From contig NZ_JADEYS010000006.1 in assembly GCF_015209595.1 (NCBI RefSeq), positions 62,001 to 126,000 of the forward strand: 64,000 nucleotides of DNA, read 5' to 3'. The stretch is from Pontibacterium sinense (GTDB lineage Bacteria; Pseudomonadota; Gammaproteobacteria; Pseudomonadales; Balneatricaceae). Of the stretch, positions 9,080-17,767 are shown one piece after another (position 1 is the stretch's first letter; each line of letters opens with the position of its first letter). The translations under genes were made by a program, and so were the position numbers. The notes below the pieces were generated by a model. It made no database searches. It worked only from the letters and a program-made list of their open reading frames with translations, and was not told where the DNA came from.

Positions 9080-9499
9080 TCACCACTCATCCATTTCAAG
9101 ATCGTACAGGCGTTCGACTGCGTCTTTCAGATGGAAGATCAGATCTGTGTATTTATCGGTATCGTCTTCAATGTCGAGATCGCTCAGCCGGTCTGCGGTT
9201 TGCTCAAGGCTTTCCCCTCGACCGTCCAGCCCATAATCATCCATCAGCCAGACCAGCAGACCAGTCACTTCCGCAGCGCTGTTGACCAGATCCAGGTCAT
9301 CCAGATAGAACTCACGTACCTGTTTTAACACAACCATCAATGGGGCGTTGTTATCGGTCTTGACGTACAACTCCAGCAAATCGCCTGCCTGAGTGATGCG
9401 ATAGTCGTCATCACTCTGTGGCTGGTTATCAATCTCAGTCTGGTTCTCAAAGGACTGCAGAGAGGCAGTATCTGATTGATAGTTACGCAGGATAAACAT
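9080..9499 (-). CDS. acidic hypothetical protein, 139 aa
   Basis: Last gene of the leftward operon 13759-9080, 9 bp after the O-methyltransferase. It is very acidic (many D/E, C-terminus DLEMDEW), with no signal peptide, membrane helix or cysteine. Predicted mostly helical from REFYLDDLDLVNSAAEVTGLLVW onward. Family not recognised. Tight spacing suggests co-translation with the methyltransferase. Confidence 0.7.
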   Translation of the reverse strand: MFILRNYQSDTASLQSFENQTEIDNQPQSDDDYRITQAGDLLELYVKTDNNAPLMVVLKQVREFYLDDLDLVNSAAEVTGLLVWLMDDYGLDGRGESLEQTADRLSDLDIEDDTDKYTDLIFHLKDAVERLYDLEMDEW

Positions 9500-9508
9500 G
9501 GGTCAGCC

Positions 9509-10165
9509 TTAACGCAGTTTACGGACGACGTTCATGCCATCGCGTACGGTGAGGAAGGTGTTTTCGACGTTTGGATCGTCAGCAATACGGCGGTTCATCT
9601 CCACCAGTACATCATCGATCTCGGACTCAGGCTGCAGGACTTTGCCAGACCAGAGTACGTTATCCAACACGATCATGCCGCCCGGACGGGTTAACTCCAG
9701 CACGCGTTCGTAGTAGTTCATGTAGTTGCGCTTATCCGCATCGATAAAGCTGAAATCCAGTGGGGCCAGTTCGCCTTTGGCCGTCAGGTCGTCGATGGTG
9801 TCGAGTGCGCGACCAAAAATCACGTCGATTTTATGGCCGTGCGGGCTGCGGTCATAAAATGTTTGGGCAAATTCGATCGCACGCGGGTTGGTTTCGCAGC
9901 AGATCAGTTTGCCGTCATCGGGCATACCTTCGGCGATAGACAGGGCGGAGTAACCGGTGAACATGCCAATTTCCAGGCAGTTCTTTGGCTGTGCCAGCTG
10001 TACCAGCATCTTCAGCGTACGGCCGACCAGGCGGCCAGACAGTTTCTGGGGCCAGCCCATGTTTTTGTTGGTTTCGTCGATCAGTTCTTGTAGCAATTCC
10101 GGTTCACGGGTGGTGTTCAGGAATGCGTAATCTTCGATGGCTTCGTTAACGATGAAGTCTGACAT
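9509..10165 (-). CDS. SAM-dependent O-methyltransferase (caffeoyl-CoA OMT family)
   Basis: 218 residues, the normal size of the cation-dependent class. SAM-binding motif I reads CLEIGMFTGYSALSIAEGMP. The metal/catalytic segment is FSFIDADKRNYMNYYE, and GGMIVLDNVLWSGKV is the family's third block. Such enzymes methylate catechol-like hydroxyls. Placement inside the amidoligase/K+ channel operon suggests a small-molecule or peptide modification role, but the substrate cannot be read from sequence. Confidence 0.92.
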   Translation of the reverse strand: MSDFIVNEAIEDYAFLNTTREPELLQELIDETNKNMGWPQKLSGRLVGRTLKMLVQLAQPKNCLEIGMFTGYSALSIAEGMPDDGKLICCETNPRAIEFAQTFYDRSPHGHKIDVIFGRALDTIDDLTAKGELAPLDFSFIDADKRNYMNYYERVLELTRPGGMIVLDNVLWSGKVLQPESEIDDVLVEMNRRIADDPNVENTFLTVRDGMNVVRKLR

Positions 10166-10170
10166 GGGGG

Positions 10171-10497
10171 CTAAGGTATCTCTTTTAACATCACTTTGCT
10201 GGCCCAGACCTCGTAGGACGGTGAACCGTCAGCTGGGGTCAGGCGAAATCGGCAGAGGATAATATCACTTTCCGGGCATTCGATGATAATGGCTTTTGCC
10301 TTGGCGGGCGCTTTAGCACATCCCTGTTCCGGTTTTTGACCAACACCGTAAAGTGACCAGCTCAGTAGTTGCCGGTACTGAACTTCGGTTTCGCAGGCGC
10401 TGTAGGTCCCATCAATGACTTCGTACTGGGTCTCGGCATGCACTGCAGAGCTGAGACATAAGCTGAGCGTAAAAAGAATCGGAAGTAGTGATTTCAT
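10171..10497 (-). CDS. exported hypothetical protein, 108 aa
   Basis: Signal peptide MKSLLPILFTLSLCLSSAVHA, then a mature domain of about 87 residues with four cysteines (SACETE, QGCAKA, IECPES, LCRFRL). Predicted periplasmic. It lies 6 bp after the ATP-grasp gene and 5 bp before the methyltransferase, so it is clearly operonic. Family not recognised. Confidence 0.72.
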   Translation of the reverse strand: MKSLLPILFTLSLCLSSAVHAETQYEVIDGTYSACETEVQYRQLLSWSLYGVGQKPEQGCAKAPAKAKAIIIECPESDIILCRFRLTPADGSPSYEVWASKVMLKEIP

Positions 10498-10503
10498 AAG
10501 GGA

Positions 10504-11667
10504 TTACACAATGATATGGGGTAAAAAGCGTGACAAGTCCTGAGTAATCGGACCGGTGTCTTCCCGTATTGAGATGCCTGCGGGTGCATCGTTCACCAGC
10601 CAGGAACCGATCAGCGTATAGTTATCGCCGAATTTGGGAAGTGTATGCCATGCTTGCAGGATATAACCTTCTTCTCCATAAGGGCCGTCACCTTGGATGA
10701 GTGTATTGCCGTTCTGGTGGACGGAGATGTTGGCGCCTTCGCGGGAAAATATTGGCTTGCGAACATATTTGCTCAGGTTAGCGGCACCAGGGTCATCCTC
10801 GAAGTAGGCTGGTAGCAGGTTCGGGTGACCTGGAAACAGTTTCCACAGCTGGGGAAGCAGGGCTTTGTTGGAGATCACTGATTTCCACAAGGGTTCAAGG
10901 AAGCGGCAATGATTGCCCGAAATGTGAGCGCCGTATTCTTCCCGGTGCATAAACTCCCAGGGGTAAAGCTTAAACAGCCAGCTGATGTTGTTGTCCTTGA
11001 GATCGGTAAACCGATTGCGGTCGCTCAGGCCTATATCTTCTACATAGACAAATGCGCAGCGGATGCCGGCTTGTTCTGCGCAGTCTTGTAAATATTGTAC
11101 GGTGCCACGATCTTCATCGGTATCTTTACAGCACGCCAGATGCAGAGTGTGGTTGGGCATGGTGGGTTTGAGCTGGGCAAAGCGATTGATCAGCAGCTCC
11201 TGTAAGGCGTTGAACTGATCCGCACTTCGGCTGATATGACCGTTGTTCACCTGATCCTCTAACCATAACCACTGCCAAAATCCGGTTTCATACAGGCTGG
11301 TGGGCGTGTCAGCGTTATTTTCGTAAAACTTTGCAGGTCCCTGGCCATCGTAAGCCAGATCAATGCGGCTATAGAGGCTGGGTTCACGTTCGTACCATGA
11401 TGTCGCGATCTGATCCCAGAACGGTTCTGGAATGCAAAATCGGGTCATCAACTCTTCGCTACGAACAACCCGATCCACCACTTCAAGGCACATCTGGTGG
11501 ATTTCCGCGGTGGGGTCTTCCAGATCATTTTCGATCTGTTGCAGCGAAAACTGGTAGTACGCACTTTCGTCCCAGTAGGGTTCGCCATGCATGGTATGGA
11601 AGTGAAAGCCAAATTCACGGGCTTTCACTTTCCAATCGGGGCGTTCAGGGAATGGGATGCGAAGCAT
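10504..11667 (-). CDS. glutathionylspermidine-synthase-like ATP-grasp ligase (YgiC/YjfC family)
   Basis: 387 residues, matching the stand-alone C-terminal synthetase domain of glutathionylspermidine synthase. Family signatures visible are [20 protein letters not shown] (substrate/ATP-binding block), [24 protein letters not shown] (ATP-grasp lysine region) and [20 protein letters not shown] near the end. The family forms amide bonds between an acid and an amine at ATP's expense; YgiC/YjfC substrates are unknown. Its start abuts the stop of the DUF1190 gene (11668), as in E. coli ygiBC. Confidence 0.92.
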   Translation of the reverse strand: MLRIPFPERPDWKVKAREFGFHFHTMHGEPYWDESAYYQFSLQQIENDLEDPTAEIHQMCLEVVDRVVRSEELMTRFCIPEPFWDQIATSWYEREPSLYSRIDLAYDGQGPAKFYENNADTPTSLYETGFWQWLWLEDQVNNGHISRSADQFNALQELLINRFAQLKPTMPNHTLHLACCKDTDEDRGTVQYLQDCAEQAGIRCAFVYVEDIGLSDRNRFTDLKDNNISWLFKLYPWEFMHREEYGAHISGNHCRFLEPLWKSVISNKALLPQLWKLFPGHPNLLPAYFEDDPGAANLSKYVRKPIFSREGANISVHQNGNTLIQGDGPYGEEGYILQAWHTLPKFGDNYTLIGSWLVNDAPAGISIREDTGPITQDLSRFLPHIIV

Positions 11668-12261
11668 CTATCCGCCCCAGGACGATGATGAACGGCTGGA
11701 GATTGTTTTGCCGAAACCGCCACGGCCAAGCGTACGAGAACTGCCTTTTAAAGGGGTGAACGCTTTATTGCCAACGCTTAGTTTGCGTTTATCCGCATCG
11801 CCGAACAGGGCTCCGTTAGCACCAACCCACTTGTTATAAGAGCTGGCATTTTTGCTTTTACCCAGTGCTTTGGGTCGATCAAAGTCCAGATCATATTCGT
11901 CGCTGGTTTGTTCATTTTCTCCCAGCATAAAACCGGCCATCAGCGGGTAAAAGTAACGCGTGCGTTGCTCACAGCTGTTGTAACCAAAATCGTACTCACA
12001 GTTGGACATGGACAGATAACGTGGTGCCGTCCGGTTCCATTCGCCTAACGCTTTCTGATACGCCATTTCACAGCGTTGGAGATCTAACGGATTATCCAGT
12101 TCGCATTCACCAATGGTGCGATAAATAAACGCGTCGGTGCTGTCGCAGCCGGTTAGCATATAGCTACCGCCCAGTACGATGCTGACTTTGGCCAGTTGCG
12201 CCGCTGACAGGTCGGGCAGCTTGCGCATTTTATTCAGGTTTATCTGACGGGATCGTTTCAT
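11668..12261 (-). CDS. DUF1190 (YgiB-like) lipoprotein-like membrane protein
   Basis: 197 residues. A hydrophobic segment LAKVSIVLGGSYMLTGCDS contains a plausible lipobox cysteine (TGC). The middle has the family pattern ECELDNPLDLQRCEMAYQKA then ERTAP-like NRTAPRYLSMSNCE. The C-terminus RGGFGKTISSRSSSSWGG closely matches the end of E. coli YgiB. Known only as a biofilm-associated conserved protein; it is always next to the ATP-grasp partner and could be a substrate or membrane anchor for it (inference). Confidence 0.9.
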   Translation of the reverse strand: MKRSRQINLNKMRKLPDLSAAQLAKVSIVLGGSYMLTGCDSTDAFIYRTIGECELDNPLDLQRCEMAYQKALGEWNRTAPRYLSMSNCEYDFGYNSCEQRTRYFYPLMAGFMLGENEQTSDEYDLDFDRPKALGKSKNASSYNKWVGANGALFGDADKRKLSVGNKAFTPLKGSSRTLGRGGFGKTISSRSSSSWGG

Positions 12262-12275
12262 CCGTGATGCCTCCC

Positions 12276-12686
12276 TTAATAGGTTAGAGACGCGGCGTTA
12301 AGGATGCCGATCGCAATAGACACTGCCCCCAGTACAATCCCTGCAGGTATTTCGTTGTCCTGAATGCGCTGGCTGATCAGGGGCATAAACATACGTACAA
12401 CAAAAAATGCGACGATCTGGGCGATTAGTGCTATGACGGCCCAAACTGCAAAATCGACAATCGACACAGAGTTTGTCGCTGCACTTCCCAGTGCGATTGA
12501 AAAGCCGATAACTGCACCACTTAAGGCGCAGGCTGCAGCGCTATTTTGATTTTTCACCAGCGCCCATTCGTCGTACGGGGTCACTAAGGTGTAGAGAAAT
12601 TTGAACAGCAATAACGCGACCAGCGACAGGCCAAAGTAGATTGCGAAGTTGGTCAGGCCAAGCAGCAAAGATTCAAAGGCTTCCAT
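12276..12686 (-). CDS. DUF350 (YjfL-like) inner-membrane protein
   Basis: 136 residues with four predicted membrane helices, as in the DUF350 family; the first is NFAIYFGLSLVALLLFKFLY, and ALGSAATNSVSIVDFAVWAV spans the centre. Function unknown. It is constantly found with YjfC-like ATP-grasp genes and DUF1190 genes. It lies 14 bp from DUF1190 and 26 bp from the channel gene, in the same transcript. Confidence 0.88.
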   Translation of the reverse strand: MEAFESLLLGLTNFAIYFGLSLVALLLFKFLYTLVTPYDEWALVKNQNSAAACALSGAVIGFSIALGSAATNSVSIVDFAVWAVIALIAQIVAFFVVRMFMPLISQRIQDNEIPAGIVLGAVSIAIGILNAASLTY

Positions 12687-12712
12687 GCAGGTCTCCTATC
12701 TATAAAGTGGGT

Positions 12713-13759
12713 TTAATGGGCTGATAGTTTGGCCCAGTCAAAAGATTTAATTCGGTTGTCGGCGATGTAATAGAGGGTGCAGCCCGCTTTGACACGTTGA
12801 TCTAATGACGGGTTGATCTCCGGGCGACCATCGGAATCCAGGTCTATCGCAATCAGCGTCGCACTGTAATGTTCTTTCAGTGGGATATAAAAATCGCGCA
12901 CGGATAACTCAGGCATCCCCGCTGGATACTGAATTGAGAACTGTGTCATACCCTCCGCTACACTAAGTAGCTCGCGGTGCAGGCAGCTGGATCCCGGATC
13001 CATAGCGGCTTTGACCATCAGCTCGGTGGATACTGACGGTGTGCACTCAATAGTCGGGCAGTGTTCCTTCAGTAAGCGTGCCAGCGAATCATCGCGGAAA
13101 AAGGCGATGATATGCGCACCCACATTCTGTCCATACGCGTATAACCCGGCAGTGAGTGTAAAGTCATCCTGCGCGGTATCGATGATGATGGTGGAGGCAT
13201 CGGACAGGCAGGCTCGGGCCATATCATGATCATCGTTGAACGCTTTGGCGCGCACAAACTCGATTTCACCCGGAAGCGGATTTTCCATCGCACCGGTGAC
13301 ACATAAACAGATTTTTCGTCCCTGATTCTGCGCGGCTTCCAGCAGTAGCAGGCGTAACATATCGGGTGTGCGTTGTTCGTCCCAGCCAATGACAACAATA
13401 TGGTCGCTGAGGGTGAGTTGTTTGAGGCCCATGATTCCTTTTCTCCACTGATGTGCGCTAAACGCGGCAACTTTACCTGCGGTCAGGGCAAACAGGCTTA
13501 GACCAAAGGGGATGACAAAGAAGGCAACGATCAGTTTACCTTCGGCTGTTGTTGGGGATAGATCGCCATAACCCACCGTGGAGGCGGTTACCAGCAACCA
13601 ATAGAGGAAGTCACTACCGGTGAGTCCTTGTTCTCCGGCGGCGGTTAGCATGCCCCAGCTGACTGCAATATACAGCAGTACCAGTAGCATCATGGCTTGC
13701 CAGTTCATCTGTTTGAAGTGGCGATTGAGCACTTTGCGAACGTATTTAAACAGCAGCAC
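12713..13759 (-). CDS. two-TM potassium channel with RCK domain
   Basis: 348 residues. Two membrane helices (about 20-40 and 80-105) frame a pore loop with the K+ selectivity filter TASTVGYGDLSP. A Rossmann RCK/TrkA-N domain follows (SDHIVVIGWDEQ, then ASTIIIDTAQDD). The C-terminal about 90 residues form a second regulatory domain (SVRDFYIPLKEHYSATLIAI). First gene of the leftward operon that ends at 9080. Inferred to conduct K+ or sense nucleotides at the inner membrane. Confidence 0.92.
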   Translation of the reverse strand: MLLFKYVRKVLNRHFKQMNWQAMMLLVLLYIAVSWGMLTAAGEQGLTGSDFLYWLLVTASTVGYGDLSPTTAEGKLIVAFFVIPFGLSLFALTAGKVAAFSAHQWRKGIMGLKQLTLSDHIVVIGWDEQRTPDMLRLLLLEAAQNQGRKICLCVTGAMENPLPGEIEFVRAKAFNDDHDMARACLSDASTIIIDTAQDDFTLTAGLYAYGQNVGAHIIAFFRDDSLARLLKEHCPTIECTPSVSTELMVKAAMDPGSSCLHRELLSVAEGMTQFSIQYPAGMPELSVRDFYIPLKEHYSATLIAIDLDSDGRPEINPSLDQRVKAGCTLYYIADNRIKSFDWAKLSAH

Positions 13760-13871
13760 AGCAGGCGAATTTCCTTACTCGGTGAAACACAAATCATACT
13801 GTGCTTCCGCAGGGGCTTCTAGTGGTGTTCGGGTGGTATTGATGGCTGTGGCGGGTCTTTTAGGAAGGATC

Positions 13872-13898
13872 ACCGGTGACTCGGATGAGGTCACCGGT
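13872..13898. terminator. 9-bp inverted repeat between the BKACE and channel genes
   Basis: ACCGGTGAC and GTCACCGGT form a perfect 9-bp stem with a 9-nt loop, 12 bp beyond the BKACE stop codon. On the minus strand it is followed by GATCCTTCCT, a poor U-tract, so it may be a weak terminator or an mRNA 3'-end stabiliser; an operator for the channel operon is the alternative. Confidence 0.4.
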
Positions 13899-13909
13899 TA
13901 AGGTCAAAA

Positions 13910-14728
13910 TCAGAATGACTGTCGAAACGCGTCCGCGGTCATTATTGGGCGGGCCATCGATGTTGCTATTGTTGCTGCTTGTTGGATTAGCGTGGCATTA
14001 CTTTCCGCCTGATTACCATTCATATCGTGCAGGTTGTTCTCAAAACCGACTCGAATGTCACCGCCCAGTGCGATAGCGGTGGCCGCGCAGCGGTGTTCCT
14101 GCTGACCGAATGCACAGACTGCCCAGCGTGTATCATCCTGCAGGGCTGAGAGCATTGGAATCAGATCCGTGGGTTCTGATTGTTGGGTTTTGCTATAACG
14201 CCCCAGAACGAACAAAAGGTGGTGTTTATCCTTCGGTAAAACACCTTCCTCTTTGAGCTGTTGGTAGCGTATGACATCTTCGGCCGAGTAGAGAATGTAC
14301 TGGGCGATGATGCCTTGGTTATGCACCCAGTCAAAAAATGCTCCACCACGCTGCTTGTCTGCATTGCTGTTGCTTGGGATCAGCTCTCGTACCGCAAAAG
14401 AGGCGGCTTCGGGTCTTAACTCCCGAATGAGTTGAATCTGTTGTTCGGGGCTGAACTGGCCAACTGCTTCGGTGGTGAGCTGGATGACCACATCGGTGTT
14501 TAATTCTCGTCGTACAGCCTCCATGAATACGCGATTAATGGCCGGGTCCAGTGTGTGTTTGCCTGCGGAGTCTCGTGCATGAAGGTGAACGACCGCAGCG
14601 CCAGCAGAAACGGCCGCCCGCGTTTCAAGTGCAGCTGTGTCAGGCGTAACAGGCAGGCGAGGGTGGTCGGATGGCATACGGCGCGCCCCGTTTGGAGCCA
14701 CAATCAATGCGATATCAGTGTTGGTCAT
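13910..14728 (-). CDS. beta-keto acid cleavage enzyme (BKACE, DUF849)
   Basis: 272 residues from ATG 14728, preceded by AACAGGAC; an ATG at 14752 (overlapping the aminotransferase stop) adds nine non-conserved residues. It is a TIM-barrel enzyme of the 3-keto-5-aminohexanoate cleavage (Kce) family. The zinc-binding pair is in VVHLHARDSAG, and RVGFENNLHD near the C-terminus supplies the conserved Glu. BKACEs condense a beta-keto acid with acetyl-CoA, giving acetoacetate and a new CoA ester. Co-directional with the aminotransferase upstream, implying that a transamination product is its substrate or precursor. Confidence 0.9.
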   Translation of the reverse strand: MTNTDIALIVAPNGARRMPSDHPRLPVTPDTAALETRAAVSAGAAVVHLHARDSAGKHTLDPAINRVFMEAVRRELNTDVVIQLTTEAVGQFSPEQQIQLIRELRPEAASFAVRELIPSNSNADKQRGGAFFDWVHNQGIIAQYILYSAEDVIRYQQLKEEGVLPKDKHHLLFVLGRYSKTQQSEPTDLIPMLSALQDDTRWAVCAFGQQEHRCAATAIALGGDIRVGFENNLHDMNGNQAESNATLIQQAATIATSMARPIMTADAFRQSF

Positions 14729-14744
14729 GTCCTGTTTTCTCCGG

Positions 14745-16079
14745 TTATGCATGAAGCTTTTTGAAACTGGTGTTCACGGCGATCTCCAGCTTGTCGACCA
14801 GTTCGTCGATCTGAGTATCGTTAATGATAAACGGCGGTGCCAGCAGAATGTGGTGGCCATCACGACCGTTGATCGTGCCCGACATGGGGTAACACATCAG
14901 CCCGTTGGCCATAGCTTCCGCTTTGATTGCGGTATGAATAGACGATTCGATCGGTAATGGTTGTTTGCTGTCTTTGTCTGCAACCAGTTCGATGCCAACA
15001 AAAAGCCCCCGTCCTCTGATGTCGCCAATGTATGGATGATCAGAAAATGTGTGGTGAAGCCGGTTAAACAGCTTGGTGCTCATTTGCTTTACGTTATTCA
15101 GCAGTTGATCATCCTGAATCGTCTGTTGTACGGCCAGAGCTGCAGCGCAGGCAACAGGATGTCCCATGTAGGTATGACCGTGTTGGAAAAAACCAGTGCC
15201 CGATGAAATTGCATCAAAGATCCTTTGCTGAACCATGACAGCACCGATGGGTTGGTATCCCGCACCGAGGCCTTTTGCTAATGTGATCAGGTCGGGTTCA
15301 ATGCCGTCCTGTTCGCAGGCAAACAGTGTGCCGGTGCGCCCCATGCCGCACATCACCTCGTCCAGAATCAACAGAACGCCATATTGATCACAAATCTCGC
15401 GAATGCGTTTCAGATAACCCGTCACTGCGGGTACCGCACCGGCGGTCGCGCCGACAACAGGCTCAGCGACAAAGGCCGCCACGTTTTCTGGGCCTAACTC
15501 GCGCAGCTTTTCCTCTAGTTGATTAGCCATACGCTGGCCGTATTCGAACTCACTCTCATTGGGGTGTTGGTCCCGGTAGGCGTAACACGGATCAATGTAG
15601 TGAGCGTCAGTCATGATGGCGGCAAAGGGCTCGCGGCGCCATTGATTCCCGCCCACGCCTAATGCACCCAGAGTATTGCCGTGGTAGCTCTGACGGCGAG
15701 TGATGTAGAGATGGCGTGAGGGCTGTCCAATCTCCAGAAAATACTGGCGAGCCATCTTAAGTGCGGCTTCGACGGATTCGGAACCGCCGGACGTAAAATA
15801 GACTTTGTTCAACGTGCCTGGGGCGTTTATCGCTAGAAACTCAGCCAGCTGCTCTGCCGGTTCTGATGTAAAAAAGCCTGTATGAGCAAAAGTCATGTCC
15901 TGAACTTGCTTCTGGACGGCGTCAATAACCCGAGGATGGCCGTATCCGAGACTGGTAACCGCTGCGCCGCAGCAGCCATCCAGATACTGATTGCCATTCT
16001 GATCTGTTAAATAGATGCCATGACCCCCTGTTGCTGTTGGGAGGTTAGCATGGCAATGACGATGGAATACGTGTGACAT
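14745..16079 (-). CDS. class III PLP-dependent aminotransferase
   Basis: 444 residues, full length for the omega-amino acid/4-aminobutyrate group. Visible blocks: LTDQNGNQYLDGCCGAAVTS, TSGGSESVEAALKMARQY (PLP phosphate cup), LLILDEVMCGMGRTG (Asp contacting the PLP nitrogen) and TLAKGLGAGYQPIGAV with the Schiff-base lysine. Likely removes an amino group from an omega- or beta-amino acid using pyruvate or 2-oxoglutarate. Operonic with BKACE and divergent from a LysR gene across a 127-bp promoter region. Confidence 0.93.
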   Translation of the reverse strand: MSHVFHRHCHANLPTATGGHGIYLTDQNGNQYLDGCCGAAVTSLGYGHPRVIDAVQKQVQDMTFAHTGFFTSEPAEQLAEFLAINAPGTLNKVYFTSGGSESVEAALKMARQYFLEIGQPSRHLYITRRQSYHGNTLGALGVGGNQWRREPFAAIMTDAHYIDPCYAYRDQHPNESEFEYGQRMANQLEEKLRELGPENVAAFVAEPVVGATAGAVPAVTGYLKRIREICDQYGVLLILDEVMCGMGRTGTLFACEQDGIEPDLITLAKGLGAGYQPIGAVMVQQRIFDAISSGTGFFQHGHTYMGHPVACAAALAVQQTIQDDQLLNNVKQMSTKLFNRLHHTFSDHPYIGDIRGRGLFVGIELVADKDSKQPLPIESSIHTAIKAEAMANGLMCYPMSGTINGRDGHHILLAPPFIINDTQIDELVDKLEIAVNTSFKKLHA

Positions 16080-16206
16080 ATCGGGCCTTGGATAAATATC
16101 GGATAGGTATGATTCTGTGGGTGTATTAAAGAAGGCTTCGCTTATTTCAACAAACGACTTATTATCGTGGGGTATGAGTTTTTGGAATGTCTTTGCGAGA
16201 GTCTGA

Positions 16207-17103
16207 ATGCGACGTTTTTTACCCCCGTTGAACTCCCTGAAAGCGTTTGAAGCGGCAGCGCGTCATCTGAGTGTGACAACGGCAGCCGAAGAGCTTTGTG
16301 TGACGCAAGGCGCGGTGAGTAAGCAGATTCGTCAACTGGAAAGTCGTTTGGGGGTTGGTTTGTTCGAGCGGCGGGCGAACGGGATTTTACTGACTGCCGC
16401 CGGACAGCAGTATCTCCCGTTTGTCACCGCGGCACTGGATTCGCTTGATAGCGCGACCGAGCAATTGCAGCGGGGGACCCGGCGGCGAGAACGGTTGCTG
16501 CTGAGTGTGACGCCTTCTTTTACCAGTAGCTGGCTGATCTCCAGAATTCATGACTTTGAGCAGCAATACCCACATCTACAGGTCGATTTGATTTCCGGAG
16601 ACGGTAAACCTGATTTTGCGGGGACGGAAGTTGATATGGCGATCCGCTGCCTGCTACCGGAAAGAGCCGGTCAATATCACCGGGTGCTGGTTAATGAGCG
16701 ATTGCTGCTAGTGGCGTCGCCTGACGTGCTTGAGATGAAGTCGATGCTACAGCCCTTGGATCTGTTGCAGCATCGTTTGTTAACCCAAGTCACGCGGCCA
16801 GGAATGTGGGATGAGTTTTTACAGCAGCTTGGGTTGGAAGCAACACATGCAACATATGGTGCTGGATTTGAACATTTCTTTATGTCCATTAAAGCAGCAG
16901 AAGAGGGCTTAGGGCTGGGGTTGATTCCAGACTTTCTGGCACAGGAGTCGATCAGTAAAGGACGATTAGTTAACCCGCTCGGGTTGAGTGTCATGAGTGG
17001 CTTTGCCTACTATCTTTTCTGTCCGGGCTACAAGGCCGAGTTACTTAAAGTGATTCAGTTTAGGGATTGGCTGGCGCAAGAGCTGTTATCTGCACCTTTA
17101 TAA
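16207..17103 (+). CDS. LysR-family regulator, GcvA-like, divergent from the aminotransferase operon
   Basis: 298 residues: winged helix MRRFLPPLNSLKAFEAAARH with CVTQGAVSKQIRQLESRLG, then the effector-binding domain. Same subfamily as the regulator at 1673. The divergent arrangement with the aminotransferase-BKACE pair is the classical LysR layout, so it most likely controls those genes in response to their substrate. Confidence 0.92.
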   Translation: MRRFLPPLNSLKAFEAAARHLSVTTAAEELCVTQGAVSKQIRQLESRLGVGLFERRANGILLTAAGQQYLPFVTAALDSLDSATEQLQRGTRRRERLLLSVTPSFTSSWLISRIHDFEQQYPHLQVDLISGDGKPDFAGTEVDMAIRCLLPERAGQYHRVLVNERLLLVASPDVLEMKSMLQPLDLLQHRLLTQVTRPGMWDEFLQQLGLEATHATYGAGFEHFFMSIKAAEEGLGLGLIPDFLAQESISKGRLVNPLGLSVMSGFAYYLFCPGYKAELLKVIQFRDWLAQELLSAPL

Positions 17104-17106
17104 GGT

Positions 17107-17136
17107 ACAAAAAAATACCCCGCCTGAGACGGGGTG
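17107..17136 (-). terminator. Rho-independent terminator facing left, with no gene assigned
   Basis: ACCCCG ... CGGGGT (17117-17135) forms a 6-bp GC-rich stem. Only on the minus strand is it followed by a U-tract (TATTTTTTTG). The rightward LysR gene ends just before it, so the orientation is wrong for that gene. Confidence 0.65.
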
Positions 17137-17299
17137 GAAGTGTTTCCGGATATGACTATCGAAGAAACTTCCGGGCTGTTTCAGATCATGCCTGTCCAGC
17201 ACCCGTTGTTCTCTCAGAAAGTAGAGTGATATATCGGTAACTTGGGTTTTCGATGCTATCAAACAAATCTTTAAATTACAAAATAGAATAACGTTATTC
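17107..17299 (-). ncRNA. candidate small RNA, about 190 nt
   Basis: The orphan leftward terminator at 17107-17136 needs a transcript. On the minus strand a perfect TATAAT lies at 17311-17306, giving a predicted start near 17299, but no good -35 is seen. An 83-codon frame spans the region, without a ribosome site and with atypical composition, so a non-coding RNA is the better reading. No family match known to me. Confidence 0.25.
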
Positions 17300-17396
17300 T
17301 TTAGGATTATATGTGGTGCGACTTCCGGTGGGTGGGTTGGGCGCGCCAAATTACGTACAATAGCCTGAAATTATTCGTATTTTGGAGAACGTTCAC

Positions 17397-17759
17397 GTGG
17401 AAGTGGAACTCAAATTACTCTACGTTTTTCTGGCAACCGGCTTGGTATCGATGTCTGCAGCGTTGAGTGCGGGTGCGCTCAATAAATTGGCTGATGAAAA
17501 TAAACCGTCATTTATGCAGACTCGTAACGGTGCGGTCAGTGTGATCATGGTGGGTAATCTCTCGGCATTGACCTTGCTGTTTTCAATGGCATTCGGTTTC
17601 CAGAATTTTCAATGGTGGATTCCACTGAGCTGCATGTTTATCTCGTTCCCAGTGATGCATGTTGTGCTGTTTCAGCGCCTGTTTGGTGACGCGAAAAACC
17701 TGTTTATCATGACGCCGCTTGTCATAGCGTCAACCGTGACACTCTATTACTACTGGTAA
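17397..17759 (+). CDS. four-helix inner-membrane protein
   Basis: 120 residues from GTG 17397 (MEVELKLLYVFL...), chosen because TTGGAG sits 9 bases upstream; the TTG at 17382 would overlap that site. Four hydrophobic helices, including LLYVFLATGLVSMSAALSAG, VIMVGNLSALTLLFSMAFGF and the C-terminal FIMTPLVIASTVTLYYYW. Family not recognised. It lies 8 bp before rmuC and is probably cotranscribed. Confidence 0.7.
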   Translation: MEVELKLLYVFLATGLVSMSAALSAGALNKLADENKPSFMQTRNGAVSVIMVGNLSALTLLFSMAFGFQNFQWWIPLSCMFISFPVMHVVLFQRLFGDAKNLFIMTPLVIASTVTLYYYW

Positions 17760-17767
17760 CCCGCCTG

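Noticed and set aside
11331-11759. 142-codon rightward frame
   Set aside because: Entirely antisense to the ATP-grasp ligase and DUF1190 genes, whose homology is clear.
13620-13901. 93-codon rightward frame at the end of the intergenic gap before BKACE
   Set aside because: Mostly antisense to the channel gene's start; the remaining part lacks a ribosome site and homology.
17098-17349. 83-codon leftward reading frame over the orphan terminator
   Set aside because: No ribosome site, its stop lies beyond the terminator hairpin, and the protein has no recognisable pattern; non-coding RNA preferred.
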